A model generated the notes under the pieces. The model searched no databases. It saw only the letters and a list, made by a program, of their open reading frames with translations, and was not told the DNA's origin. Shown here in pieces: positions 1 to 10,206 of a stretch of DNA of 64,000 nucleotides. Each line of letters opens with the position of its first letter. Within the stretch, counting starts at the first letter, position 1. Source of the stretch: Thysanoteuthis rhombus (taxonomy: Eukaryota > Mollusca > Cephalopoda > Oegopsida > Thysanoteuthidae); assembly GCA_963457665.1 (NCBI GenBank), contig OY735213.1:50371785-50435784 (forward strand). The letters run 5' to 3'. Position numbers and translations under genes: made by a program.

Positions 1-421
1 GGCGAAGGAGATAGGGAAACGAAGGGGAAACAGATGCAACAGGAGCAAATTCCCCCTCCCCATTCGAACAGAAATATTCAATTTTTCGGTTAAATCAAGA
101 CTCCCTTCCAAACTCAAGAGTCTGCATATAGTTATGGATGATATGACAGCTTTCAAAATCCTTTTTAGAAATTGTTTTCATTGTTTGATCTCGATTGAAT
201 TGCATATATTTCGAATTACTGAAAAATTAAGATGAATGTGAATTGATGGTAAAAAAGATTTTAAAAAATGAATCATCACTAGCAAGAATAGACCGGTTTA
301 ATTACTGTTGCTGGGTTTATCATTGGTTTTTATTCATGTGTTCCGACATTTATGTGTATCTATCCATCTATCTACACAGACTTGCCATTCCCTTACCATT
401 CATAGAATAAACTTTAATTCG

Positions 422-423
<2 letters not shown>
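1..423. other. No recognised feature
   Basis: AT-rich sequence with no coding region, repeat copy or RNA gene that I can support. The open frames are short and lack any recognisable motif. Confidence 0.5.

Positions 424-473
<50 letters not shown>
424..473. repeat. (CA)n microsatellite
   Basis: About 25 uninterrupted CA units. The small open frame across it is only the translation of the repeat (Thr-His). Confidence 0.97.
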
Positions 474-476
<3 letters not shown>

Positions 477-506
477 TTCTTTGTTTTCTTCAAATTCCCA
501 ACCAAA

Positions 507-978
507 ATAGGTTTTTAGTGAATGGGAAGTCAATATGCAATGTAAGTTTATGCTAAATAGGCCGCTAGTTTGTTCCTGTGTTGTTTTTTTTTTTAATTCA
601 GACCTTTTTGATGATCATAGCCCAACAAAAGGCGAGAGAAATAACTTATTCATTAATCACCTTTTTTTCCCTAACTTTTTAATTGATCACCTCCAACACA
701 GCATATATGTGGTGGTGTTGATTCACACAAAAAAAATAGGAATGAGCAGATATGATTATCGTGAAGTTGTCTGGTTAGTTACCCAAAAGAAACCTTCACA
801 TGACGAACGTCTTTTGGCAACTTCCTGTGTTGGGGAGATCAGTTTGGAAACTTTGAACTTTTGCTGGGCAGTGATCATCAAAAAGTTTGAATTTTCACAA
901 ATACAAGTGTGAATGCTGTCAGACGTGAACTAAGATGCTAAATTTAGCATAAACTTACATTGTAAATTAAAAACCCAC
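507..978. repeat. Family A, copy 1: foldback with about 200-bp arms
   Basis: The left half (about 507-715) carries the family A sequence in plus orientation, including TTTATGCTAAAT, a T-tract, the GATCATAGCCCAACAAAAG region and CCAACACAGCA. After a spacer of about 50 bp, the right half (about 765-978) carries the same sequence as a reverse complement (TTTAGCATAAACTTACATTG). The whole can therefore fold into a long hairpin. Other family A copies in the window are single-orientation, so this looks like two copies head to head or a foldback derivative. No protein is encoded; the open frame across it is a by-product. Confidence 0.7.
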
Positions 979-984
979 AAGAAA

Positions 985-1330
985 AGAACAAATAGTCTTC
1001 CTTTGAGTCAATTGATCCTCATACATGTGAAATATTGCGATATGGAAACATTCTGCAAGTATCATTTTTGATAAAAATCGTAAACGGCCAATTTCGGCGT
1101 TTTGGGGGCCATTTTTGTTTTGTTTTGTTTTTTCTTAATACAAAAAATGCGAATCTAGGAATTCTATCATGACATTCTTAGCAGCTGATAAAAATAATTG
1201 ATTGGAATAGAATTCTTTTAGTGATGTAAGACCTCTTAATGATATCACACTTTTTAATGGCATCACACAACTTCCCTCCTCCCTATTACCGTTGTTTAAC
1301 ACATCCGGTGCCGATCGATCGACCAACCTA
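985..1330 (+). repeat. Family M dispersed repeat, copy 1
   Basis: Shares a series of blocks with 49590-49850 (same strand) and 14960-15080 (opposite strand). In order these are TCAATTGATCCTCATAC, a GAAATATTGCGATATGG-like stretch, GATAAAAATCGTAAA, TTAATGATATCACA and TTGTTTAACAC. No coding potential is visible, so it may be a non-autonomous element or the 3' end of one. Confidence 0.6.
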
Positions 1331-1916
1331 CCAAAAAGATAAGAGAAGTAATATTCCGTATACATATTTTATGATACGATACTGTAGGAATATGTAAGAA
1401 TAGCAACAATTACACGGCAGACGAAAGATTTCGTAGAGAAAGTCGTAAATTTAGTGAACAGAACAGAACATATGATACATATACAACTACATATAGCTGT
1501 CGATAGACATCTGGAAACTTTCAAACATTATTAAACCGACCAGAAAAAAATTAATTACGAGAATTCACGAACACCCCAACAAACATAAAATGAAATAAAA
1601 ATACATTAAAACATAGGTATGTGAAAGTGTATAAACATAAGGATATGAACGAGTCTGATATAGATGTGTGGATACATCTAAAAAATATATGAGCATGAAC
1701 CCACAAGAAAGATATTAGTATGCACCCATGAAAAAAGCTATCTTATCTGTGTATATGTAGGGAAATTCCTTAGCAATGATACAAAAATGCTTAGTTTATG
1801 GCATTATTTAAATCCAAAAAACAGACTTAAGATCACATACTTATATTGAATTTCAAGTGTGTTTGTGTGTATGCATAACAATGATTTAAAATAAGAATTG
1901 AATGTAGATATAAACA
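1331..1916. other. No recognised feature
   Basis: AT-rich. A short stretch near 1650-1690 (GATGTGTGGATACATCTA) resembles the sequence after family M at 49835-49865. Nothing else is supported. Confidence 0.4.
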
Positions 1917-2345
1917 GGTCTGGTTAGTCACTCAATAGAATCTTTTGACAATATGTCGTCTTGGGAGTAATCAGTTAGGAAATTGAAAAGGGTTTAATCA
2001 AAGAATCAGTTACTTCTTTCGCGTTTTATTGAGCTGTTATCTCTGAAATCTGAAAATCTCTGAAGTCTGAATAATGAAAAAAAAACAAAAAAAAACACAA
2101 CCGGACGTAAAATAAGGGATCAATTTTGGATAGACATACACAGCAACCTGACGCCCCCAAACCCCACAGGAATTTCGAAAGGACGAAAAAAAAAAAAAAA
2201 AGACGGGAAACTTTTCTATGCATATTAAGGAGTAAATGTTTGAATTTTCAGCCTTTTTAGCCAATGGTGCGACTCATACGCGTGATACATACACAGCCAG
2301 CCCGCCAACTAGCCAGACCAACTTGAAAACTGAAAAGAAACCTAT
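1917..2345 (-). repeat. Family A, copy 2 (full length)
   Basis: Minus-strand copy. It starts with the family end (GTCTGGTTAGTCACTCAATAG), passes the ACTAAGGGATCAATTT-like block, two A-tracts and the TTTGAATTTTCAGCC block, and ends in AACTTGAAAACTGAAAAGAAACC. It is a single-orientation copy, so it is useful for defining the family at about 430 bp. No protein is recognised. Confidence 0.7.
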
Positions 2346-2481
2346 GTGGACATTTTTTGATTGTGTAAACATAAGTATAAGCATGCACCTGTTTACATCA
2401 AAATGATTATACATAAATATATATCTACGTACTATTTACCGAAGAACGAGAGAGACATAACAATACAAGTATGTATGTAGG

Positions 2482-2484
<3 letters not shown>

Positions 2485-2571
<87 letters not shown>
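2485..2571. repeat. Compound (AC)n(AT)n(GT)n microsatellite
   Basis: About 18 AC units, 12 AT units and 13 GT units in direct succession. The array is its own reverse complement and could form a hairpin or cruciform. The open frames on both strands are products of the repeat. Confidence 0.97.
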
Positions 2572-2575
<4 letters not shown>

Positions 2576-2935
2576 ACATGGCAGCAGTATGTACACTGAG
2601 GTGAGGATCAGTTTTAGCAATCCACACTTTTATATGAATAAAGGCTTGTATGTATTTATTATGCATGTATGTACGCGTGTGTCGATGATCAGGACGGCGG
2701 GATATGGCCCTGAAAATGAACATAACAGTTTCGAAATGCTTGTCACTGGTCATGGAGTCAGTACCAATTTGGGGCCATCAAGGTTAGAAGTTGGATGTTA
2801 GCACGTGGCCGTACATAAATCTAACAAACATATTAACGCATACTTCGTTTCTCCAAAATATTGGATTTGGACTGAAAGAATTGTCGAAGAGAAAAGAAGT
2901 ATACGTAACAATTTCAACGGATAAAAGGTAAGGGA

Positions 2936-3440
2936 AACCTTTTCTTTGAATATATAATCTATAAGAGTCTATTTTCATCCTCCATTAAATAATAAAAGTT
3001 AAAAATGAATTCTGCTTTCTGAGTCTATTCAAAACAATTAAACAATTCCTTTAAAGATAAACATGCCTTCCACGGGAAGATAACGTTTTGTTTCATTGAA
3101 AATTTCATAGACATATAAGGATATTTCACTTAGAATATAATCTTCGTTTATTTATAAACCCCAAAGAATAAAATCTTGTTAAACAATACATATTCACATG
3201 AACATAACTGTAACAGTTGGGAAATATTTGCTTCACATCAAATTATAATTGTATTTATGCACCTCTTAAACCTAGACATAAATGGGAATTTTACTTTGAA
3301 TATAGTCCAAGTCTATTCATAAACTGCATGAATTAGTACATGTTCAAAATGTTGCTTAACCCTTGTTAAACAATGTACGTTCAGATAAACATAACTGCAA
3401 CAATAGGAAAAAGTTAAAATTATTGGGTTGTTATATTCAT
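2936..3440. repeat. Degenerate tandem repeat, about 175-bp period
   Basis: Three diverged units begin near 2940, 3122 and 3290. Each opens with a TTTGAATATA-like block followed by a TCTATT(C/T)ATAAAC-like block. The second and third units also share CTTGTTAAACAAT and AACATAACTG with matching spacing. Divergence is high, so period and limits are approximate. Confidence 0.5.
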
Positions 3441-4077
3441 AAAACCATACTTGAATATGATGGGGATTGCAACAGCAATAAACCCGACCTGTTTTTAATA
3501 CTTCCGAAACCTGGAGATCGTAAAACAGCTGATGAAACCTAACATAAAGAATAGAATTACAAATACAATTTATAATATAACTAAATTGCATGCACCAAGA
3601 CCCTAAATCAATTTAGGAGTAGTTATGGAATAGCAAGTTGAAATAACGCAAATCTGGTTGAAGGCAACTTTTGAGGCACGTTCATATTTACAGGGCTATA
3701 TAAAATTTGACTATTGAAATTAACGTTTCAGCAGTAAAAATGGAAAGTATATATATTTATAAATAGATAGTTAGAAACATACGATTGGAACTGAATTTGG
3801 TTAAAGTGTTCGGTAGGAGGAGAAGTTTGATGTAATTGTTAGTTCTGTGTAGTTGGATGTCAATGAAAGGTAATGTGTCATTGATTAGAATTAAGTGTAG
3901 GCTTCCTTTTTTTCTGCAAAAGTTGGTATAAAGCAACAAAATGCATCAAGCCTATTTTCGTGATTATAAAACGATTTGGGATGCAACACTTTTTCTTTGT
4001 TCTTTTCTCAGAATATTCTTACTTTTCTTCATTGTCTAATTTCTTCCATTCTGTCGGATTATCTCACATCCACACAG
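3441..4077. other. No recognised feature
   Basis: AT-rich unique-looking sequence without supported coding, RNA or repeat content. Confidence 0.4.
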
Positions 4078-4238
<161 letters not shown>

Positions 4239-4380
4239 TACGGTTGAGTATTTATATCTGGCAATAATTCTAGACGAAAGCAGTTTGTGCATTTCTAATG
4301 ATCTTTTTCTTTACGGATAATACATATTTGAAAGTTTGTAATGATTGAGAACAATAACTCTATCCAGACATCATAAGTTA

Positions 4381-5290
4381 CTCAAACGCAGCGGTCTTTC
4401 CGAAGACAGTTTCCTGGCAGACAATTCCCCAATCGGAACACCATCCTCTTATTTGTTTGGAAATTTAAGGAAAGTAGAAGTGTTCACGCAACTAGACATG
4501 GGCAGCGGTGCACAGTGAAAATAACTGAGACAAAGGCAGTTCAATTGATAAAGATCCAATGATGTCAATCCTTTGTCTGTCTACGCAAACTGGTGTTCCT
4601 CCGAGGTGTTTAAGGCGTATGATCCATCAAGATCAGCACTTATGGCTGCATATAATCAGCTGAACATTATCTGAACGTGATATCTGTCAGTGGTTTCTTG
4701 ACAAATGCAATAACAATATCAATGCATAAACAAGGTCATCTTGACAGAAGATGCACACTTTGGTTTGACAGGGAATGTGAAGAAGCAAAACGGTAGGTTT
4801 TGATCATAACAAAAGACGTTGAATCAGAGAGCACTGTATCTTGCAAAAGAGACAAGATGTTGTGCTGTTGTTAGTGGTTTCATTATTGGTCCATTATTCT
4901 TCGAAAAGAACAAGCAGGCTGTAACTTCAAACTCGGGACATGAATGTGTTTGAGGGTTATTGTCCTCACGATATGGCACACTCGAATTGACGACATTCAA
5001 ATGGTAAAATACGTCAGCGAAATATGCCGGCTTTGAACGCCAGCTATCTTCATTCAGATGGCGATATACAGATCTCTATATTATGTTAAAATTGCTTTGA
5101 ACTCGGCATTCAATTTCAACACCTAATTTTATCGCAAAATCGCCAGCGGATCTCGTGGTGTGCAAAATTGGGCACTGGTGCTTTGATTCCATTTCCTCAC
5201 AGAGAACCGCACATTTAATGGTTTTTCTTTGATGGAGTTCGATGCTCACAGCCTTATCTTGAAGAAACATCAAATCACACACAAGGATCT
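4381..5290 (+). pseudogene. Tc1/mariner-like transposase relic
   Basis: Conceptual translation in shifting frames gives blocks in transposase order. Near 4395 is an N-terminal helix-turn-helix-like block (FRRQFPGRQFPNRNTI). Next come TGVPPRCLRRMI and QWFLDKCNNNINA (about 4588-4730), the first catalytic-site block ILTEDAHFGLTGNVKKQN (about 4737-4793), and VVSGFIIGPLFFEKN (about 4865-4910). The conserved Asp of the first DDE block reads as Asp in TEDAHF. Stops and frameshifts are frequent and no terminal inverted repeats were found, so this is a dead copy. The block order is typical of DDE_3-type transposases. The subgroup is uncertain. Confidence 0.7.
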
Positions 5291-5310
5291 TTCTTGTTAT
5301 TGTCTCCCCC

Positions 5311-5338
5311 CTCTCTTTCTCTCTCTCTCTCTCTCTCT
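5311..5338. repeat. (CT)n microsatellite
   Basis: Short CT tract with a single T interruption. Confidence 0.9.
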
Positions 5339-5507
5339 TTCGCTTTCTGAAACGGTGAGTTGATATTACATCTCGTTTTTTTTCTGATCGATGGTTGATA
5401 CTATGCCTCTAGTATTTCTTATAGAATCGCATATAAATTCCAACATAAGAATTCCATGAAAGCTTCCTAATAAAATAAGATTTGGAAATATCTTATACTT
5501 TGATATA

Positions 5508-6110
5508 CAGGGTTTCCCTAAAGTAACCATCTATTTTGGTGAAATAAGGTTTTTATTATAGATTTTTGTAATATTGACATTAAAGTAAGCATAATTTTAT
5601 ACATGCTGGTTTTCTTTACATTTAAATTGCTTCAAATCCATTTGGGGTTATTTTTTAATTCTTAATTTTTTGTTGTTCTCATTTCATAAAAAATTATTGA
5701 CAATGAATGCGCAAGAAAGAAGTTTTGTAGTTGTATGATAGATAAAAAAGTATGAAGAGTTGTCAAATTGGACAAAACTTCGAGAGAAAATTGTTCCTTG
5801 AGACCAGACTAATGGTGACAGAAATGCTTGAACGTGTGTCAAAAACTGGAAGAACTATCATATGACAGAAAACAAAATATAGCTGAGGAGTGGTGTAGGG
5901 TTATTGAAAGACAGAGAAAACACTTTAATGACTGAATAATGAAGCTATGAATTGAAATTTCCATCAAGTTGGGTCCAACCTCTCTTCAAATCAGACGAAA
6001 TCGCAAGGTACACTTGTATTCCAGGAGGGTTTCACACCGGTTAATTGAGTTGCCAAAGGTCAATGTATATGAAACAACTTCGCCTCAATGATATGTCCAA
6101 GAAGATAAAC
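5508..6110 (+). mobile_element. Second DNA transposon relic, 5' part
   Basis: Begins with CAGGGTTTCCCTAAAGTAAC directly after a TA dinucleotide. This is the form of a Tc1/mariner-type terminal inverted repeat next to its TA target. An ATG at 5703 opens MNAQERSFVVV, resembling the start of transposases whose N-terminal region recruits a helix-turn-helix domain. Stops follow within a dozen codons. Later blocks such as KLGPTSLQIRRNRK (about 5965-6010) appear in other frames. No matching right inverted repeat was found, so the 3' limit is arbitrary. Confidence 0.5.
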
Positions 6111-6318
6111 AAGATTTATGAGTTTTGAAGCTGTGGACCAGCACTTACAGATCTTTCAACTTCGAGTGACGGAGATATCACCTATCTATTACTCAGATAT
6201 TACTAATAGTAGAGAGCGGAAAAGATCGTACAATCTGTTATATTAAGAGTGGTAGTACTTCAAAATTCTTCAGTATTGTACTTGCTCAATTGATATACCT
6301 GTATCGATTTCGGTTGCG

Positions 6319-6746
6319 CATGGTGCTTGTACCTTGAGTGTGCTATGTGCTGTAGATGCGCAGAAACATAAAAATATCTTAGTTTTTGCAAAAAGCAACG
6401 AACACTGAAACCTTTTCGGCAAAATGTAGAGAAGGTGGTTTCGATTGCAGAAATTGGAGAATTAATGGAAAACAGAATTCAGATTAGACACTTCCATCAG
6501 CGGGTAATAGTGTCCAATCTAAATTTTGTTTTCCTTTCATTAATTTTCTCATTTCTCTTTATTTGTGTACCGTTTGTAACATAGAATGGGTGAGTGAGTG
6601 AAACTTTGCAACCGACAATCGGGACCACCTCTCCAACACTGAACCAAAAGGGATTTTACCGCACGTTGCTTTATAGTCACTGAAATATTTTTGTTTTTTT
6701 GTGCATCCATAGCACACTGCACATCCAAGATACAAAGCACCATATG
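6319..6746. repeat. Family C, copy 1: near-palindromic element
   Basis: The left end GCATGGTGCTTGTACCTTGA and the reverse complement of the right end (GCATATGGTGCTTTGTATCT) match. So do successive internal blocks: the TAAAAATATCTTAG / TGAAATATTTTTG pair, the CCACCTTCTCTACATTTTGC / CCACCTCTCCAACA pair, and the AATTAATGGAAAAC / CATTAATTTTC pair near the centre at about 6505. Almost the whole 430 bp is therefore one imperfect hairpin. A second copy lies at 43667-44080. No protein is encoded. Confidence 0.75.
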
Positions 6747-7229
6747 CTGCTGCTCTATTTCATGTAGATCAATAAACGGTGACATCTATATTGATGTATT
6801 GAATTCAACAATTCAATTCATATTCAATATCTATTTTCAGTTTCTAAGATATGAGATGTGCATAAACGGTGAATCAGAGGATTATGATTTTTTTAATCTT
6901 TATCTCCGTTGATCCGGCAAAATGAATAATCTAGCAGGATTCTGGGATTAGGTCAACGCCTCATCGCTGGTGTACATTTATTAAACAACATGAGCCACAC
7001 AACTACTCACTCTGCAACTTCCCAGCTGTATATCAAGAGACTAACAGTCAAAACCCATGGTCCGGTTATCATCTGTGGTATGAGACCCCATATCAAACCG
7101 ACCCGGTTTGGAGGCAAATAGATGAAATATTTTGTTCATTTTTAGTTCATACTGGGAACAACACATTAGAATTAAGACATGAAAGTTTGAGATTTGAAGC
7201 AATTACCTTCCTTAACGATGTTTTGAGAT
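6747..7229. other. No recognised feature
   Basis: Sequence without supported coding or RNA content. Two short near-identical pieces (AATAAACGGTGA near 6772 and CATAAACGGTGAAT near 6860) hint at a minor duplication. Confidence 0.4.
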
Positions 7230-7715
7230 CATTGAGCAATCATATAGCCCTCAATGATGGCAAATGTTTTCATCCTTTTTATTCGTGCATTTATTTCTTT
7301 GTGTATTTCTTTGTTTGTTTCAATGCATCTAGCCATACCGTTTTGATTTTTTGGAGAAAATGTTTCTTGAAGCCTTATTCTGATTCATTCCTGTTCATTT
7401 GTCTCCATGTTCTCGTGCTCGTTGCCATACTATCTTGTGTACAGACTCGAAAATTGGCATCATTACTCCAAGACTTTCAAAAAATGTTCGTTTGATTTTT
7501 TAAAAAAGCTTTCATTACCTTTTTGGGGCCTTATTTTGACGGGCTTATAAATAACATCTAGATTCTCCGGAATCTCTAGATGCGTTTTTTTCCGATGGAA
7601 AACGCCACGGATGTCATAAATAGAATTTATTCTGATCATATTTGTCCTTTGATGGAATTTTTTTTATATGGCTTTAAACTCTGATACTACGGTCCTTCAA
7701 TTATTGACTGTGATG
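7230..7715 (+). repeat. Family B, copy 1
   Basis: Carries the family B order: TGATGGCAAATG, a T/G-rich block (TTTGTGTATTTCTTTG), CCATACCGTTTTG, CAGACTCGAAAATTGGCATC, TTATTTTGACGGGCTTATAA, GTCATAAATAGAATTTATTC and the end TTCAATTATTGACTGTGATG. The CCATAC/TCGAAAATTGG part appears twice, so this copy has an internal duplication. The ends show the short inverted motif shared by the family. Confidence 0.7.
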
Positions 7716-7789
7716 TCGATACATTTTCTCTCTTCATGATCAAACCCTGTGGAAAAAATCACGGATATATTTGAATTTCTACGAAGTGA

Positions 7790-8110
7790 TTTTTTAGAAA
7801 AAAAAAACTCCTGAAATCATTTCAGTGGTAGAGTTTATTGTTTCAAATGGTGAGAAGGAGATATTTCTCTCTGTGAAAATGTCAACTTTAAGTGGAAAAG
7901 TCCATTGCTATGGACTGCAAAACAAACGAAGAATCCCACAGTTCATTATACAGATAGATGATTAATTCTCCCACTCCATTGTAAATAGCATCTGTTTATT
8001 ATCTCTGTGATTCCTGCAAAGTGGAGACAGTAAACTTTGAGAATATAAGACTGACCATCGAAAGTCAATTTACTTAGAGGGAAACACGATTCTTAGAAAT
8101 TCATTCTGGC
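7790..8110 (+). repeat. Family K dispersed repeat, copy 1
   Basis: Shares a run of blocks with 32555-32860, including AGTTTATTGTTTCAAATGGT, AACTTTAAGTGGAAAAGTCC and CATTGCTATGGACTGCAAAAC, in the same order and orientation. Copies are diverged. No protein recognised. Confidence 0.5.
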
Positions 8111-8800
8111 TGAGAAGACATTCGAACGGACATCACTAAATGTTGGCACATATTTTTGTTTCTAATGCTATAGATACACAAGCATCGATTTCAACATTGT
8201 TTATCCCGTCTTCTTCTCTTTGGAAATGAATCGATTGATAAGAGATTACGTTCCGAAGAAGTCAGGCAAAATGTTACGTTCCTTGTAAACATTCCTGACG
8301 TCCAGGTTGGAATAACTTGACATTAATTTGTAACTTCTGTGGATCGTCACGTTGAAAAAGGAATTCCCAAGCCCTTCGATGGATTTATTTCCTATTGTCC
8401 TTCCATAATTCCATTGTAATTTGCATTCCCACAAAAGATTTTTAGAGGCACCCTCACCTCTCTGTAGGAGGCCATGTCCATCGGTCGGTCTGTTTCCATA
8501 TAATTTCTTAGATGTTTCGAGTCAGATTTACTTGGTCCCTTGATAAGACGCTTCTTACGTAAAAAGAAATTTTCTACTCATGTGATCTGGTAATTATGGC
8601 TTTTAAATTTCATGATTAAAAATCGATTTCCCAAGTTGTTCTAAGTTAGAGTTAATTGAAACTTTGTAGAAAGGTATTCCCAGGAGAAATGCTTTTTACC
8701 TATTATACTTGAATCAGGGTCTCGTGATCTGACAATAATGGTGTTTAAACTTTATCTAAATTTAATTAAAGCGTACCTGAGCACATATGAGTTGATTAAT
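8111..8800. other. Largely unannotated; weak duplication
   Basis: Two diverged pieces near 8580 and 8735 share GTGATCTG(G/A)(T/C)AAT(T/A)ATGG and a following TTTAAA-rich block, suggesting an old local duplication of about 160 bp. No coding sequence is supported. Confidence 0.35.
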
Positions 8801-9142
8801 CATCATCACCATCAGCAGCAGCAGCAGCTTTTTGACACCCTTCGTTAGGCATAGACCTTCCTATCATGGGCGTTACGGAGCTAATATTTTTTTAACTTGT
8901 CTGGTTCGTCACACCATCTTATTCTCTGCCGGCTACAGTTTTGCGTATGATCTCTGGGGATTCACGCTATGAGTATTCTGAAATTCTTGCAACATAGCCA
9001 GTCCATTGCCATTTGAGTATTCTAATCGATCTTATGATATCTTTGACTCCTGTTTTTTTTTCTGTGATATACTGCGCTGTCGTGTGAGCTCTCCAGGTGA
9101 TATTCAGCAGGATTCTCTCTAGTGCACGTTGTATGGTTAGGT
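8801..9142 (-). mobile_element. RTE-like LINE, 3' end (minus)
   Basis: Reverse-strand 3' end of the abundant LINE of this window. It starts with its (ATC)n tail (CATCATCACCATCAGCAGC), then the complement of the segment encoding the C-terminal ARDAHD-type motif (CTATCATGGGCGTTACGGAG). It continues through CACCATCTTATTCTCTGCCG and ends near CACGTTGTATGGTTAGG. It is 5'-truncated and frameshifted. Confidence 0.75.
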
Positions 9143-9290
9143 TACGGATTCAAAACCTGGAAATTAACTGAGAATTGCACGGGGAGGGGCAATGAAAGGG
9201 AGTTGCTAGAGTTAACACCAAGATATATAAAAATGTGAATTTGAGGAGGACTAGGGCAAAAATATACAAATAATTAAGCAATAAAAATGA

Positions 9291-9452
9291 TGGGCAGGAC
9301 ACTGACGCAGTGAAAGAAGTCCAGGCAGAAGATGCAGAGATGAAATAGAAAGGCCAACTGGTCAGACATGGAAGAGTGCAGCACGATCGCGCTCATCATG
9401 GAAGGAAATTGGTGAAGCCCTTCCCCACTACATAAAATCTGATTATATATAA
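9291..9452 (+). pseudogene. Second RTE-like LINE lineage, C-terminal tail
   Basis: In frame from 9291 the codons read WAGH, then a stop, then GRRCRDEIERPTGQTWKSAA and SRSSWKEIGEALPHYI, ending at a TAA at 9450. The pattern WAGH..., GR.R.RDEIE, G.TW, A..R..W..IGEAL matches the C-terminal tail of RTE-type LINE polyproteins. It differs clearly from the dominant LINE here, whose equivalent is RQ.TRWRDELD.FWKYWL. The stretch between WAGH and GRR is shortened, so residues are missing. It joins the dominant LINE (9453 onward) with no gap, and both are on the plus strand. Confidence 0.65.
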
Positions 9453-10206
9453 CAACTTTCAAAAACAAGAAAATGCCCTTAGTCCTAAAAAGAAAGGTTC
9501 ACAACCAAAGTGTTCTCCCGATAGTCACCTATGGAGCTAGAACACGGAACTTAACGAAGAGACTCAACTTAAAACGGAGAAACATGCAACGTGAATTTGA
9601 AAGAATGATGTTGACCCCTTGTGGGAGAGTAAATAAAGAGATGGTGACTCCCCCCCATTTTTTACTCGACCCAGCTTCAGGGGAACCGTTGCCCTGGGGC
9701 AGCGCTGTCCCATTGCACTTAAAGGTACAGGCTGGGATCGTCCTGACGCTTTCGTGACTACAGTTGTTTTAGCAACGACGGTTGCTTGGCAACCAAAGTC
9801 GCATCGGCTGGAGCCATGTTTGATGGGTTGCACTTTTTCCCATCACGTAAAGCCCTGACCTTGTGTCGCATTTTGCTGGGAAAGTAGATAAATAGATGCT
9901 TATCATCACATTGAGAGAGCACGACATCACAATACATAAGGGGGGAAACAAGAATATAAGATATAGAAAATATGAGAAAAGCTCAATTTGCAATAGGCTG
10001 GTCACGTTGCAAATAAGCCAGACAACTGCTGGACATCACGACTCACAGCATGGATCCTGGTAGAATATAAGATAGCGAGACGAACTAAATAAGTTCAGAA
10101 AGTATTAGCTCCGCGACGCCCATGATAGAGACGTCTGACGAATCTCGGGGAAAGTTTACATCTAACAACGGACACTAAAAGGCTGCTGCTAGAGACGATG
10201 AATATC
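9453..10206 (+). mobile_element. RTE-like LINE, 3' part, split by an insertion
   Basis: Plus-strand LINE copy. Frame fragments show VLPIVTYGARTRNLTKRLNL (from about 9512), RNMQ and, after the break, the WAGHV/ARM region (GGCTGGTCACGTTGCAAATA) and the GCGACGCCCATGATAGAGAC block near the 3' end. About 290 bp (9615-9907) interrupt the LINE between GAAAGAATGATGTTGAC and TTGAGAGAGCACGACATCAC. The 3' tail is GCTGCTGCTAGAGACGATG, not the usual pure (GAT)n. Stops and frameshifts make it non-functional. Confidence 0.75.
9615..9907. repeat. Family D insertion inside the LINE
   Basis: This block is absent from all other LINE copies in the window. Its core (TGCCCTGGGGCAGCGCTGTC, CCATTGCACTTAAAGG, CCTGACGC) recurs at 53683-53790. 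It is GC-richer than its surroundings and contains CAACGACGGTTGCTTGGCAA near 9775. Exact ends and target duplication are not clear by eye. Confidence 0.6.

Noticed and set aside
2432..2753. Antisense frames with Cys-Val and Tyr-Ile runs
   Set aside because: Translation of the (AC)n(AT)n(GT)n microsatellite.
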